From Pectobacterium wasabiae CFBP 3304 (GTDB taxonomy: Bacteria > Pseudomonadota > Gammaproteobacteria > Enterobacterales > Enterobacteriaceae), in the NCBI RefSeq assembly GCF_001742185.1, contig NZ_CP015750.1, positions 310,001 to 374,000 on the forward strand: 64,000 nucleotides of DNA. Reading direction: 5' to 3'. Shown one piece after another: positions 30,417-40,797 of this stretch (positions within the stretch are counted from its first letter, which is position 1; the number at the start of each line of letters is the position of its first letter). The notes under the pieces are model-generated. The model made no database searches and was not told where the DNA came from. It was given only the letters and a program-made list of their open reading frames with translations. The translations under genes were made by a program, and so were the position numbers.

Positions 30417-30463
30417 AATATCATTACCATTCACAATTAAATGATATTCCTGGTAATGATATT
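30417..30463. repeat. 13-bp perfect inverted repeat downstream of pstB
   Basis: Arms at 30417-30429 and 30451-30463 are separated by 21 bp, 25 bp after the pstB stop. It is AT-rich without a T tract. It could be a weak terminator or a protein-binding site. Confidence 0.5.
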
Positions 30464-30487
30464 GCATTCTAATATTTAAGTAAGAAT

Positions 30488-31303
30488 CTAACCAAATCGC
30501 CCGGTAATATAATCTTCCGTGCGGCGCTGCATCGGAGAGGTGAATAGATCGTCCGTGCGGTTGTACTCAATTAACTTACCCTGATTGATAAATGCGGTGT
30601 AATCCGACACACGGGCCGCCTGCTGCATATTGTGCGTCACTAACACCAGCGTAAAGTGCTGTTTTAGCGTTCCCATTAGTTCCTCGACAATCAGCGTCGA
30701 AATCGGATCGAGCGCAGAGGTCGGTTCATCTAACAACAGCACTTCTGGTTCAATGGCGATAGCACGGGCGATCACCAAACGCTGCTGCTGTCCGCTGGAT
30801 AACGTGAGCGCGTTGTCGCTCAATCGATCCTTTACCTCATGCCACAGCGCCGCTGAGCGCAGCGCACGCTCAACGGCATCATCCAGTAAGCGCCGATCGC
30901 GTAGCCCCTGCAATCTCAGGCCATAAATCACATTTTCATAAATTGACTTGGGAAAGGGATTCGGACGCTGAAAAACCATACCGATGCGGCGACGTAATAC
31001 CGCAACATCCAACTGCGGATCGTTAATTGGCATACCGTTCAGCCTGATATCGCCTTCGGTACGGCAATCATCCACCAGATCGTTCATACGATTAAAGCAG
31101 CGTAACAGGGTGGATTTGCCGCAACCAGACGGCCCAATCAGCGCTGTGACCTGATTCTTCGGAATGCGAATCGAAATATCGTTCAATGCCTGTTTATTGC
31201 CATAGTACAGATTCAGATGTTCCACGGTTAACGTCGTCTGCTCATCACTCAGTTGATGAACATCAGGCAGCGGTGCCATCTCCTTTTGTGTCATAAATCC
31301 CAT
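30488..31303 (-). CDS. pstB: Phosphate ABC transporter ATPase PstB-like
   Basis: This is a 271-residue ABC ATPase of the PstB type: Walker [10 protein letters not shown] at about 55-63, signature [17 protein letters not shown], Walker [13 protein letters not shown], then [18 protein letters not shown], which is specific to PstB. It energises phosphate import by the permeases encoded upstream. The start ATG at 31303 follows AGGATG. The operon is pstC-pstA-pstB without pstS or phoU, which suggests a second or atypical phosphate system. Confidence 0.9.
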   Translation of the reverse strand: MGFMTQKEMAPLPDVHQLSDEQTTLTVEHLNLYYGNKQALNDISIRIPKNQVTALIGPSGCGKSTLLRCFNRMNDLVDDCRTEGDIRLNGMPINDPQLDVAVLRRRIGMVFQRPNPFPKSIYENVIYGLRLQGLRDRRLLDDAVERALRSAALWHEVKDRLSDNALTLSSGQQQRLVIARAIAIEPEVLLLDEPTSALDPISTLIVEELMGTLKQHFTLVLVTHNMQQAARVSDYTAFINQGKLIEYNRTDDLFTSPMQRRTEDYITGRFG

Positions 31304-31318
31304 AACTTCATCCTACTT

Positions 31319-32965
31319 TCAGAGTGATAACGACCGATATTTCTCACGCAAAACATGGCGAATCCCAATTGCAGCAAGGTTCAACCCGACCACAATCAAT
31401 ACCAGCAACAGCGCGGTGATGTACACCAGCGGCCTTGCCGCTTCTACATCCGGGCTTTGGAATGCCAGATCGTAGATTTGGAACCCCAGATGCATAAATT
31501 TTCGCTCAAGATGCAGATAAGGGAAAATGTCATCAACCGGTAAGACCGGCACCGACTTCACCACACCGACCAACATCAGCGGGGCAGTTTCCCCTGCGGC
31601 ACGCGCCACGGCAAGGATCAACCCCGTCATCATCGCGGGAACCGCCATTGGCAACACGACGTGCCACAGTGTTTCGGCTTTGGTTGCCCCCAGCGCCAGT
31701 GAACCGTGGCGTACGGACATCGGAATACGTGACAACCCTTCTTCTGTCGCCACAATCACCACCGGTAACGTCAGCAACGCTAGCGTCAGCGACGCCCACA
31801 ATAGCCCCGGCGTACCAAACGTCGGGTTCGGCAACGCTTCAGAATAGAACAGTTGATCCAGCGTGCCACCGATGAGATAAACAAAAAAACCTAATCCGAA
31901 TACACCGTAAACAATCGATGGCACCCCAGCCAGATTAACCACCGCAATCCGTACCCAGCGCGTTAAACTATTTTTCCCGGCGTATTCATGTAGGTAAACC
32001 GCCGCGATCACCCCCAGCGGCATCACTACAATGGACATCAGCACTACCATCAGTACCGTGCCAAAAATGGCGGGAAAAAGCTGGCCGGTGCTGTTATTGT
32101 CCGACGAGTAGTGCGTCAGCATATATTTCGCCTGCTGGCCCCAGTGGCGGACTTTTTCCCACAGGCTCATCGCATTAGGATACCAGGCCTGCTCAATGTC
32201 TCTGAGCGGGATAAGATGGACGCTGCCGTTCGCATCCCGTAACTGCACAGTATCGCGATTAATGTCTAAATTGAGTGCAGTTAACTGGCGCGATAGTTCA
32301 TCAAAGCGGCGTTGCAGTTCGATACGTTCTGCCTGAAGACGGGCGAGCGCCTGATTATCCAGCGTCTTTGCCTGCTGTCGCTTTTTCTCTTCCAGCCGCA
32401 GCGCCTCAAACTGCTGGTTGATCTTTGCCATCTCGCCCATGCGAATTGCCTGCGTCTTCGCGAGCAATCCCTGCACCTGCTCGACGCGATGCTGTAGGGT
32501 TGCAGGGAGATCCGTCGCCACCAGCGATTGCTCTCCCTCCTGCATCCCTGCCAGGTAGCCGTAGGCAGTACCATTGTTCGTCCGCTTTAACACCAGAATA
32601 TCGGCAGGGTTATCAAATTTGATAATGTCGCGGGACAGCAGCGCGCGAAAGCTCTGCCCATAAATTTCACGCTGGCCAATTTTGATCAAATAACGGGTTT
32701 CTTCCTTCCCAGACGAAGACGCTAAATCGGCCTGTTGCAACTGCTGAGGCGAAAGCGTCTGCTCGGCATAAATTTCCCCTATCAGCGCACGTTGTACACC
32801 CTGTTCAGGCTGTAACGCCAGTAGCCAGACGGGCTGCGGCCACAGATAACGCATTCCCTGCCCTGCCAGCAGCACAATAATCGCCAACATCGCCAACAGG
32901 CTGATTGAAATTGACGATGCGGTCAGCCACACCCACGGTATTCCCGAACGGAACCAGCGCTTCAC
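31319..32965 (-). CDS. pstA: Phosphate ABC transporter permease PstA, long form
   Basis: This 548-residue protein is about twice the size of E. coli PstA. A first membrane helix (about 13-36) is followed by an extra periplasmic region of about 230 residues that includes a coiled-coil-like stretch (QQFEALRLEEKKRQQ onward, about 185-245). The standard permease core is at about 285-545, with the EAA-type loop LALGATKAETLWHVVLPMA. Long PstA forms occur in other Gammaproteobacteria. It overlaps pstC by ATGA. Confidence 0.88.
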   Translation of the reverse strand: MKRWFRSGIPWVWLTASSISISLLAMLAIIVLLAGQGMRYLWPQPVWLLALQPEQGVQRALIGEIYAEQTLSPQQLQQADLASSSGKEETRYLIKIGQREIYGQSFRALLSRDIIKFDNPADILVLKRTNNGTAYGYLAGMQEGEQSLVATDLPATLQHRVEQVQGLLAKTQAIRMGEMAKINQQFEALRLEEKKRQQAKTLDNQALARLQAERIELQRRFDELSRQLTALNLDINRDTVQLRDANGSVHLIPLRDIEQAWYPNAMSLWEKVRHWGQQAKYMLTHYSSDNNSTGQLFPAIFGTVLMVVLMSIVVMPLGVIAAVYLHEYAGKNSLTRWVRIAVVNLAGVPSIVYGVFGLGFFVYLIGGTLDQLFYSEALPNPTFGTPGLLWASLTLALLTLPVVIVATEEGLSRIPMSVRHGSLALGATKAETLWHVVLPMAVPAMMTGLILAVARAAGETAPLMLVGVVKSVPVLPVDDIFPYLHLERKFMHLGFQIYDLAFQSPDVEAARPLVYITALLLVLIVVGLNLAAIGIRHVLREKYRSLSL

Positions 32966-35130
32966 ACGTTTTCTCCTTCATCACGGTAGCGTTGGCGCAA
33001 GCGCTGCCGGATAATTTCAGCCAGCGTATTCACGATGAACGTGAAAACAAACAGCGTTAATGCGGTTAAAAACAGCACCCGATAGTGACCACTGTTCGTT
33101 ACGGCTTCCGGCATTTCAATGGCGATATTCGCCGCCAGCGAGCGTAACCCCTGAAGCAAACTTTCATCCATAATCGGCGTGTTGCCCGTCGCCATGAGTA
33201 TAATCATGGTTTCCCCTACAGCGCGGCCAAAACTCAGCATCAGCGCGGCAAAAATTCCGGCACTGGCCGACGGTAGTACAACGCGCCACAAGGTTTGCCA
33301 CGCTGTCGCCCCCAGCGCCAACGATCCCTGACTTAAGCGCACCGGCACGCTGAACAAGGCATCTTCCGCTAGCGAAAAAATCAGCGGGATCAAAGCGAAG
33401 CCGAGGGCCACCCCCGCCACCAGCGTATTACGTTGGGCAAAATCGTCGCCCAACCATTGGTATAGTGGCTGCCCCAGTACCGCTATTTCGATATGTGGCG
33501 CAGCCCAACAGCCAACCACGAATGTCAGCAAAATGGCGGGGATGAGAAATAACGCGTCCCACCCCGCAGGGAAACGGGCGCGCCAGCGCGTCGGCAGGCA
33601 CTCAATCAACCAGCCACAGCCAAGCACGGCCAGCATCCATAATATCGGCATGACCAGAATGGCGGACAAATAAGTCGCAAAATGTGGTGCTAACCAGATG
33701 GCCGCAATCAGGCCGATAACAACCGTCGGCAGCGCGCCCATGATCTCCAGCGTGGGCTTAATCCAGCGTCGCAGCGTCGGCGACATAAAGCAGGCCGTGT
33801 AAATCGCAGCGGATAGCGCCAGCGGCGTGGCAAACAACATGGCATAAATCGCCGCTTTCATGGTACCCAACATCAGCGGCATCATGCTAAATTTGGCCTG
33901 ATAGCTGTCATCCGCAGACGTGGATTGCCAGATATAAGCGGGTTCCGGGTAGTTCTCATACCATAGCTTTTGCCACAGCCCACGCCAGCCAATGTCGGGA
34001 TACGGATTATCAACCTGATAGCGATGCCAACCCTGCGCCGTTTCAATCAGCATGGCAGAGCCGCGCGGCGAAAATGCCAGCCCCTGCGCCTGCGCCGGTA
34101 ATGTCTTCGTCAGCAGCGCATGCGATTGTTTACTGGCAAACAGTGACAGTTCACCCTGTGCATTTAATGTGGCAAATACGCGTCGCTGCGCCTCCGTTGC
34201 CAGCAACACCGATTCCCCTGTAACGTGTGGAAACTGACGCGTTTCCGTCAGCCTGGCACCCTTTTCACTCGGAACTTCAAACCATTGGCTAATTCGCCCG
34301 TCAGCGGCCTGCACCAGCAACGAGCGTCCGCCGGATAACAGCGCCAGATGCAGGGGTTCCACCCGTTGCAATTGCCGTTCCTCACGCAGCGTCAGCGTAT
34401 TTTCTCCCACTTGCCACAACGTTAAGGTATTCCCGCTGAGCAAATACACTTGCTGTCCGTCTGGGGTCAGCAGTAATTGGCTAATCGTCCCCGTTGGAAG
34501 CGGAATAGGTGCCCGTTGCCGCACACCATTTTCATCAATATCGGCAATAATCAGCGTATTTTCCTGCCCAATCGCGGCGACAACGACATGCTTTTCGCCT
34601 ACCGCCGCTATCGCCAGATGACGCAGCGGTTGCGCGGGTAGCCCAAGTGAATACGCCTGCTCACCCAACGGATACGCCCAGACAGGAGAACGATTTTCTG
34701 TCCTCGACAATGCAGGCTGAACGAAAAGCAAACGACCATCGGGTTGGCTCAAAGCATAAATCTGTCGCTCGCCCTGACTTTGCGCCAGCAAACTCAGCGT
34801 AGGAACCAGTTGAATACGCGACATAGGCTGATTTTCCGCAAACGGAATAAATTCGCCATATCCCTGAGCGTCGATACGAAACCCGATTTGCCCATTGTCG
34901 CTGAGTCCCAATGCCAGCGACGGTTCGGCAGTGTGGCGTTGAACCGTTTTTTGCCCGTTGACCGAAGGGGAAAGGAACAGTGGCGTCACCACATACAGTA
35001 GATAGAAGAAGATTAACAACAGCATAGCCAGCACCAGCAGGCCGCTGCCCGCCACAATGCGGTGCACCAAACGATCTACCCACGCTCGTCGACGATCTCG
35101 ATACTGTAATGTGCTGCCGGTTTTTACCAT
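32962..35130 (-). CDS. pstC: Phosphate ABC transporter permease PstC, long form
   Basis: This is a 722-residue permease. A helix at about 28-52 is followed by a large periplasmic domain (about 55-400) with repeated beta-rich segments such as LLLTPDGQQVYLLSGNTLTLWQV, suggestive of a propeller. The PstC core occupies the C-terminal 300 residues (EIMGALPTVVIGLIAAIWLAP; EAA loop LALGATAWQTLWRVVLPSA). E. coli PstC has only about 319 residues. The gene is divergent from ppk and leads the operon. Confidence 0.88.
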   Translation of the reverse strand: MVKTGSTLQYRDRRRAWVDRLVHRIVAGSGLLVLAMLLLIFFYLLYVVTPLFLSPSVNGQKTVQRHTAEPSLALGLSDNGQIGFRIDAQGYGEFIPFAENQPMSRIQLVPTLSLLAQSQGERQIYALSQPDGRLLFVQPALSRTENRSPVWAYPLGEQAYSLGLPAQPLRHLAIAAVGEKHVVVAAIGQENTLIIADIDENGVRQRAPIPLPTGTISQLLLTPDGQQVYLLSGNTLTLWQVGENTLTLREERQLQRVEPLHLALLSGGRSLLVQAADGRISQWFEVPSEKGARLTETRQFPHVTGESVLLATEAQRRVFATLNAQGELSLFASKQSHALLTKTLPAQAQGLAFSPRGSAMLIETAQGWHRYQVDNPYPDIGWRGLWQKLWYENYPEPAYIWQSTSADDSYQAKFSMMPLMLGTMKAAIYAMLFATPLALSAAIYTACFMSPTLRRWIKPTLEIMGALPTVVIGLIAAIWLAPHFATYLSAILVMPILWMLAVLGCGWLIECLPTRWRARFPAGWDALFLIPAILLTFVVGCWAAPHIEIAVLGQPLYQWLGDDFAQRNTLVAGVALGFALIPLIFSLAEDALFSVPVRLSQGSLALGATAWQTLWRVVLPSASAGIFAALMLSFGRAVGETMIILMATGNTPIMDESLLQGLRSLAANIAIEMPEAVTNSGHYRVLFLTALTLFVFTFIVNTLAEIIRQRLRQRYRDEGENV

Positions 35131-35212
35131 TATTCTCGCCGTTAAAATGAAGCTGCCAGAGTCGTGTTGCTAACGTATTGCGGGTAGCATATGTTGCCTT
35201 TACGCCCATAAT

Positions 35213-35219
35213 ATGACAA
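35213..35219 (-). promoter_or_regulatory. Weak Pho-box-like half-site upstream of pstC
   Basis: On the minus strand TTGTCAT matches six of seven bases of the CTGTCAT half-site, with poorer repeats 11 bp either side (CAGACTT and TGGGCGT). PhoB binding is plausible for a pst operon but the motif is weak. Confidence 0.3.
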
Positions 35220-35247
35220 TGGTAAGTCTGTCTATGAATTAGATTTT

Positions 35248-35444
35248 ATACCCTAAACAGTTCGAGTTGTATGAAGGCGGCAACCGAGGGAGTCCCCAGG
35301 AGCATACTCGAGTACGTGACTGGGGTTAGTGAGGACAAATCGGCTAAGCCGATTTGAACGCCGCAAGCGGCGGCCCTTCAGGGTGAGGCTCAGAGATGAG
35401 CCGAGTATTGCAAACGCACAGACGGCTCGAAATATGACGGGTAT
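35248..35444. repeat. MITE-like dispersed repeat, copy A
   Basis: This 197-bp element has imperfect terminal inverted repeats: ATACCC-n8-TTCGAG at the left end and its inverse ending TATGACGGGTAT at the right. The interior includes palindromic parts (CGGCTAAGCCG, GCCGCAAGCGGC). A related element lies at 50322-50500. It fills most of the pstC-ppk divergent gap. Confidence 0.75.
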
Positions 35445-35542
35445 CGTCATCAACACGCCATAATGTTGTTGTACCCTATCTCCACACAGGAAGGGTATGA
35501 ATATTGGATGAACCTTCAGTACATGAGTTGAGCGGAGTGACA

Positions 35543-37615
35543 ATGGGTCAGGACAAACTCTATATAGAGAAAGAATTAAGTTGGTTATCCTTTAATGAGC
35601 GAGTACTTCAGGAAGCAGCAGATAAAAGCAATCCATTAATCGAACGCATGCGCTTTCTGGGCATTTACTCCAGCAACCTTGATGAATTTTATAAAGTCCG
35701 TTTTGCCGACTTGAAAAGGCGTATTCTGATTAACGAAGAGCAAGGTCTGGACGGCAATCTGCGGCATCTTTTAGGCAAAATTCAGGCACGTGTACTAAAA
35801 ACCGATCAACTCTTTGATAGCTTGTATAACGAACTGTTGCTGGAGATGGCGCGTAACCAGATTTTTCTGGTCAACGAGCGTCAGGTTTCCCCTAATCAGC
35901 AAGAGTGGCTAAGGGACTACTTCCGACAATATCTGCGCCCGCACATCACGCCAATACTGATCTTTAACGAAACCAATCTGGTGGAGTTCCTGAAAGATAA
36001 CTACACCTATCTTGCCGTCGAAATTATTCGTGGCGATGAGATCAGTTATGCCCTGCTGGAAATTCCTTCGGATAAAATACCGCGTTTCGTCAACCTGCCA
36101 GCGGAAGCGCCACGCCGTCGTAAGACCATGATCCTCATAGATAACATTCTGCGTTACTGTCTGGATGATATCTTCAAGGGCTTCTTTGATTATGATGCGC
36201 TGAACGCGTATTCCATGAAGATGACGCGCGATGCAGAATACGATCTGGTGACGGAAATGGAATCTAGCCTGCTGGAACTGATGTCTTCCAGCCTGAAGCA
36301 GCGCCTGACCGCTGAACCGGTGAGATTCGTCTATCAGCGCGACATGCCGGACGCGATGGTCGCCATGTTGCTTGAGAAATTGGGTATTTCTTCCTATGAC
36401 TCCGTGATCCCCGGCGGACGTTATCACAATTTCAAAGACTTTATTTCTTTCCCGAACGTCGGACGCGCCAACCTAGTCAACAAACCGTTGCCGCGCCTGC
36501 GACACACCGGGTTCAACCATTTTCGCAACGGGTTTGATGCGATCCGCGAACGTGACATCCTGCTCTATTATCCGTACCACACCTTTGAACATGTGCTGGA
36601 ATTGCTGAGGCAGGCTTCTTTCGATCCCAGCGTGCTGTCCATCAAAATCAATATTTACCGAGTCGCCAAGGACTCACGCATCATTACCTCGATGATCCAT
36701 GCGGCGCACAACGGCAAGAAAGTCACCGTGGTCGTGGAACTACAGGCGCGCTTTGACGAAGAAGCAAATATTCACTGGGCTAAGCGTCTGACTGAAGCCG
36801 GCGTGCACGTCATTTTCTCGGTGCCAGGGCTGAAGATTCACGCCAAGCTGTTCCTGATTTCCCGGCGCGAAGGGGAAAATATCGTGCGTTACGCGCACAT
36901 CGGCACCGGTAACTTCAACGAAAAAACCGCCCGTCTGTATACCGACTATTCGCTGCTGACCGCCGATGAACGCATTACCAACGAAGTTCGTCGCGTCTTC
37001 AACTTCATTGAGAACCCTTACCGTCCGGTCAGCTTTGAACACCTGCTGGTGTCACCACAAAACTCCCGCGACAAACTTTACCAACTGATCGATACCGAGA
37101 TCGAAAACGCGCTGGCGAATCGTGATGCAGGCATTACGCTTAAGGTAAATAATCTGGTGGATAAAGGGCTGGCGGAAAAGCTGTATCAGGCTTCATCTGC
37201 GGGCGTGAAGATTAATCTGCTGGTACGTGGCATGTGCTCGTTGATCCCTAATCTGCCGGGGATCAGTGAAAATATTCAAGTCATCAGTATTCTTGACCGC
37301 TATCTGGAACACGATCGGGTGTATGTCTTCAACAACGGTGGGGACAAAAAAGTCTACCTCTCCTCTGCCGACTGGATGACCCGTAATATTGATTATCGCA
37401 TTGAAGTGGCGGTGGAAATCCTTGATCCCATTTTGAAAAACCGCGTACTGGAAACGCTGGATATCCTGTTCAGCGATACAGTGAAAGCCCGCGTCATTGA
37501 TAAAGAGTCGAGCAACCGCTATGTATCACGCGGCAACAAGCGTAAAGTACGCGCGCAAAATGCCATCTACGACTACATCAAGGCGTTGGAGCAACCTGGA
37601 GATAAGCCTGAATAA
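35543..37615 (+). CDS. ppk: Polyphosphate kinase 1
   Basis: This 690-residue enzyme polymerises the terminal phosphate of ATP into polyphosphate. It has the N-terminal [26 protein letters not shown]1 head and two phospholipase-D-like C-terminal domains. The phospho-accepting His is in [14 protein letters not shown] (about 430), with a second conserved His in [12 protein letters not shown]. The frame opens at 35504, but ATG 35543 matches the family start and follows GCGGAG. Its stop overlaps the ppx start (TAATG). Confidence 0.96.
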   Translation: MGQDKLYIEKELSWLSFNERVLQEAADKSNPLIERMRFLGIYSSNLDEFYKVRFADLKRRILINEEQGLDGNLRHLLGKIQARVLKTDQLFDSLYNELLLEMARNQIFLVNERQVSPNQQEWLRDYFRQYLRPHITPILIFNETNLVEFLKDNYTYLAVEIIRGDEISYALLEIPSDKIPRFVNLPAEAPRRRKTMILIDNILRYCLDDIFKGFFDYDALNAYSMKMTRDAEYDLVTEMESSLLELMSSSLKQRLTAEPVRFVYQRDMPDAMVAMLLEKLGISSYDSVIPGGRYHNFKDFISFPNVGRANLVNKPLPRLRHTGFNHFRNGFDAIRERDILLYYPYHTFEHVLELLRQASFDPSVLSIKINIYRVAKDSRIITSMIHAAHNGKKVTVVVELQARFDEEANIHWAKRLTEAGVHVIFSVPGLKIHAKLFLISRREGENIVRYAHIGTGNFNEKTARLYTDYSLLTADERITNEVRRVFNFIENPYRPVSFEHLLVSPQNSRDKLYQLIDTEIENALANRDAGITLKVNNLVDKGLAEKLYQASSAGVKINLLVRGMCSLIPNLPGISENIQVISILDRYLEHDRVYVFNNGGDKKVYLSSADWMTRNIDYRIEVAVEILDPILKNRVLETLDILFSDTVKARVIDKESSNRYVSRGNKRKVRAQNAIYDYIKALEQPGDKPE

Positions 37616-39150
37616 TGCCGTTAACGAACAGTGAAGAAATCGAGATGAAACCGCAAGAATTCGCGGCTATCGACCTGGGCTCCAATAGTTTTCACATGGT
37701 GATCGCACGCGTGGTAAACGGTGCGCTTCAGGTGTTGGGGCGTTTAAAACAACGGGTACATCTGGCTGATGGACTGGATAACAAAAATGTGCTCAGTGAA
37801 GAGGCCATTCAACGCGGCTTAAGCTGTCTGGCGCTGTTTGCTGAACGTCTGCAAGGTTTCCCGGCCATGAACGTCTCCATCGTCGGTACGCACGCGCTGC
37901 GTCAGGCGGCCAACGCCCAGGAGTTTTTGCGCCGTGCAGCGGATATCATTCCCTATCCGATAGAGATCATTTCCGGTCATGAAGAAGCCCGCCTGATTTT
38001 TATGGGCGTGGAGCATACGCAGCCGGAAAAAGGCCGCAAACTGGTTATCGATATCGGCGGTGGTTCTACAGAGCTGGTTATCGGAGAAGATTTCGAACCG
38101 ATGCTGGTAGAAAGCCGCCGTATGGGCTGTGTCAGCTTCGCGCAGCAATTTTTCCCAAATGGTGAAATCAGCGAAGCCAACTTCAAGCGTGCTCGGCTGG
38201 CTGCGGCGCAAAAGCTGGAAACGCTGTCCTGGGAATATCGCATATACGGCTGGAAATTCGCCCTCGGTGCATCGGGAACGATCAAAGCCACACACGAAAT
38301 TCTGGTGGAAATGGGGGAAAAAGACGGTCTGATTACCCCCGAGCGGCTGGAACTGTTACGCACGCAAATCTTGCAATTTAAGCACTTCAAAGCGCTGAGC
38401 CTGCCAGGTCTATCCGAAGATCGACAATCGGTGCTGGTGCCGGGTCTGGCGATTTTGTGTGGTATTTTCGATGCGCTGGCGATTAAAGAGTTGCGCCTTT
38501 CTGATGGTGCGCTGCGCGAAGGTGTGCTGTACGAAATGGAAGGCCGTTTCCGCCATCAGGATATTCGAATCCGTACCGCACAGAGCCTGGCCACGCATTA
38601 CAATATCGACCGCGAGCAGGCGCGACGCGTGCGAGAAACCACGCAACAGCTTTATGCACAATGGGCAGAGCAAAACCCTAGCCTGGTGCATCCTCAGCTT
38701 GAGGCCATCTTAAACTGGGCTTCCATGCTACATGAAGTCGGATTGGGCATTAACCATAGCGGTATGCACCGCCATTCCGCCTATATACTGCAAAATACCA
38801 ACCTGCCCGGTTTCAATCAGGAACAGCAGCTTGTGCTGTCAATGATCGTGCGACTGCATCGTAAAGCCATCAAACTGGAAGAGTTACCGCGGCTGAATCT
38901 GTTCAAAAAGAAACAGTATTTGCCACTGGTGCAGCTCTTGCGCCTTGCCACACTGTTGAATAACCAGCGTCAGGCAACGACGACGCCAGAATCATTGCAA
39001 CTACATACCGATGACAATTACTGGACGCTGACGTTCCCGCACGACTTTTTTACCAATAACACGTTGGTACAGCTCGATCTGGAACGTGAACAGGAATATT
39101 GGCAGGACGTCACCGGTTGGAAGCTGATGATTGAGGAAGAGAAAGCCTGA
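37615..39150 (+). CDS. ppx: Exopolyphosphatase
   Basis: This 511-residue Ppx/GppA phosphatase releases phosphate from polyphosphate ends. The actin-like fold motifs [18 protein letters not shown] (about 16-33) and [14 protein letters not shown] (about 144-157) are present, and a C-terminal HD-like part includes [21 protein letters not shown]. Start ATG 37615 overlaps the ppk stop, giving tight coupling of synthesis and breakdown. The length equals the E. coli enzyme within a few residues. Confidence 0.96.
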   Translation: MPLTNSEEIEMKPQEFAAIDLGSNSFHMVIARVVNGALQVLGRLKQRVHLADGLDNKNVLSEEAIQRGLSCLALFAERLQGFPAMNVSIVGTHALRQAANAQEFLRRAADIIPYPIEIISGHEEARLIFMGVEHTQPEKGRKLVIDIGGGSTELVIGEDFEPMLVESRRMGCVSFAQQFFPNGEISEANFKRARLAAAQKLETLSWEYRIYGWKFALGASGTIKATHEILVEMGEKDGLITPERLELLRTQILQFKHFKALSLPGLSEDRQSVLVPGLAILCGIFDALAIKELRLSDGALREGVLYEMEGRFRHQDIRIRTAQSLATHYNIDREQARRVRETTQQLYAQWAEQNPSLVHPQLEAILNWASMLHEVGLGINHSGMHRHSAYILQNTNLPGFNQEQQLVLSMIVRLHRKAIKLEELPRLNLFKKKQYLPLVQLLRLATLLNNQRQATTTPESLQLHTDDNYWTLTFPHDFFTNNTLVQLDLEREQEYWQDVTGWKLMIEEEKA

Positions 39151-39244
39151 TTACTGAAAGTGTTACGCAAGAATCTGGCGCATATCAAACGGCACAGTAA
39201 GGCCAAATTGCACCACCGCGTTGGCAGCTTCACTCGGGTTAACA

Positions 39245-39271
39245 TAAAGTTAACCCGAATGGGGCCGATAC
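39245..39271 (+). promoter_or_regulatory. Sigma-28 (FliA) promoter of yjfB
   Basis: TAAAGTTA, an 11-bp spacer and GCCGATAC match the flagellar sigma-28 consensus TAAAGTTT-N11-GCCGATAA at 7 of 8 bases in each box with exact spacing. It is 110 bp upstream of yjfB. An inverted repeat (GGGTTAAC/GTTAACCC, 39236-39256) overlaps the -35 box. Confidence 0.85.
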
Positions 39272-39380
39272 CGAATTGATGGCTGGTGAGAATGTTCGCC
39301 AACATCCTGCAACCTCGGCGGAAAGGCGCGCTTCCTTTCCATACCGGATAGTAATCCAACTCAACGTTAAGGAGAGTAAA

Positions 39381-39569
39381 ATGGATGTATCACAGATTGC
39401 ATCACTCGCGACCGACCTCAGCAACCTGCGCACCAGCAGTGAGGCCAGTACGCTTGTGATGAAAAAAGCGCTCGACAGCCAAGAAGCTGTTGCTTTAGGT
39501 ATTTTGCAAGCGTTACCCCCGCTGCCAGCAAACCCGGCGATTGGGCGTAATGTGAATACCACAGCGTAA
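39381..39569 (+). CDS. yjfB: YjfB-family putative motility protein
   Basis: This 62-residue protein is MDVSQIASLATDLSNL followed by a helical part with ALDSQEAVALGILQALPPLP. It fits the small YjfB family annotated as putative motility proteins; the biochemical role is unknown. The frame opens at 39276, but ATG 39381 follows AAGGAG at ideal spacing. A near-consensus sigma-28 promoter precedes it and a terminator follows 16 bp after the stop, so it is a one-gene flagellar regulon unit inserted between ppx and yfgG. Confidence 0.82.
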   Translation: MDVSQIASLATDLSNLRTSSEASTLVMKKALDSQEAVALGILQALPPLPANPAIGRNVNTTA

Positions 39570-39585
39570 TTCCACCGTACTACTC

Positions 39586-39618
39586 AACCCGCTTATCCGT
39601 CTTTGAGCGGGTTTTTTT
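39586..39618 (+). terminator. Terminator after yjfB
   Basis: An 8-bp stem (39586-39593 with 39606-39613) and 12-nt loop are followed by a run of seven Ts at 39612-39618. Confidence 0.9.
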
Positions 39619-39805
39619 GTACCACCTCTCCCTATCTTCATGTACTTTCCTCTTCGTGCCCGTTCCTAAAATCCCCATCCTTGCACCGAACGTGCGGAAA
39701 CCGAATCGGTTATCACCTTTTTCACCGCGACAGATTGACCTCGGTCATCGCTTGTGCCTAAATGAAAAATAGCGAATGTTCGCTTTCACAGAGGATTTAC
39801 TGGTA

Positions 39806-40021
39806 ATGTCCACGCTTACCCACAAACGACGATTATCGATACGCCCGCGACAAAGTGGCTCTCGGATCGCTCGTGCCGTCTTACTCATCAGCTTCGTTAT
39901 TCTTTTAGGCCGTTTTGCTTACTCCACCATCACCGCGTTTGGTCATCATCAAGACAAACAGCAGCAACGTGCTGAACAATTATTGCTTCCTACCAATGTA
40001 CTCATTAATCAGAAAGAGTAA
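39806..40021 (+). CDS. yfgG: YfgG-family small membrane protein
   Basis: This 71-residue protein has a basic N terminus (HKRRLSIRPRQSGSR), one membrane segment (AVLLISFVILLGRFAYSTI, about 24-42) and a short polar tail. ARAVLLISF-x4-GRF-x-YS closely matches E. coli YfgG, which also lies near ppk-ppx. No enzymatic role is known. The frame opens at 39776; ATG 39806 is chosen for its GAGGA and the family length. Confidence 0.75.
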   Translation: MSTLTHKRRLSIRPRQSGSRIARAVLLISFVILLGRFAYSTITAFGHHQDKQQQRAEQLLLPTNVLINQKE

Positions 40022-40143
40022 CGCTTAACCAGGCTCGCCCCTCTATTCTACTTTTCCTCATCAGGCTTTATTGCCTTCGTATTCTTGTGTCCATTCTTCA
40101 CGCCCACACACATTGCCCATTCAGCCTTTTCCGTACAAATAAA

Positions 40144-40178
40144 AAAACGGCAGTGCGAATCTTCGCAACCACCGTTTT
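40144..40178 (-). terminator. Terminator after ohr
   Basis: On the minus strand two stacked stems (40144-40150 with 40172-40178; 40154-40159 with 40162-40167) end in a T run. Confidence 0.8.
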
Positions 40179-40212
40179 CAACTCTCAACAATACACTTAC
40201 ATCAAACCGAAC

Positions 40213-40638
40213 TTAGACGATAGTCAAGGTCACATCGATGTTGCCACGCGTTGCATTGGAGTAAGGGCAAACGATGTGGGCTTTCTGCACCAGATCTTCA
40301 GCCACCGCGCGATCCAAACCTGGCAGAGAAATTTTCAATTCAACTTCAATACCAAACCCTGTTGGGATGGCACCGATGCCTACGCTACCGTTTACCGTGG
40401 TATCAGCCGGTACGGAGATTTTCTCACGCGCACCGACAAATTTCATGGCACCAAGGAAACAGGCAGAATAGCCGGCGGCAAACAACTGCTCTGGGTTAGT
40501 CCCCTCGCCGCCTGCACCGCCCAATTCACGCGGCGTCGTCAATTTAATATCAACCGCGTTGTCGGAAGACACTGCACGACCATCACGACCACCACTGGCT
40601 TGTGCATGAGCAACGTATAATACTTTTTCAATAGACAT
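40213..40638 (-). CDS. ohr: Organic hydroperoxide resistance protein Ohr
   Basis: This 141-residue OsmC/Ohr-family thiol peroxidase reduces organic and fatty-acid hydroperoxides. Both redox-active cysteines are present: [11 protein letters not shown] at about 55-65 and [13 protein letters not shown] at about 120-132. The catalytic Arg segment is in [13 protein letters not shown] precedes the start. It is read in the same direction as ohrR and lies after it, with a likely shared operator in each promoter. Confidence 0.94.
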   Translation of the reverse strand: MSIEKVLYVAHAQASGGRDGRAVSSDNAVDIKLTTPRELGGAGGEGTNPEQLFAAGYSACFLGAMKFVGAREKISVPADTTVNGSVGIGAIPTGFGIEVELKISLPGLDRAVAEDLVQKAHIVCPYSNATRGNIDVTLTIV

Positions 40639-40692
40639 AATGTGACTCCAGGTAGTTAAGGAAATAGGAATGCAACTGTCATTTCATTTATA

Positions 40693-40710
40693 TAGTGAAA
40701 AATTAAATCG
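40693..40710 (-). promoter_or_regulatory. Candidate OhrR operator before ohr
   Basis: The minus strand reads CGATTTAATTTTTCACTA. It matches CGATTTAATGTTGCATTA before ohrR at 15 of 18 positions. It is 55 bp before ohr. Confidence 0.55.
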
Positions 40711-40797
40711 CACACTACTTAATTACATAAAAATAAATCAGCTAAAAACAGGATATTACATAAAAAATCTTACCATGTGCAGAGAGCAGACGCGTGT

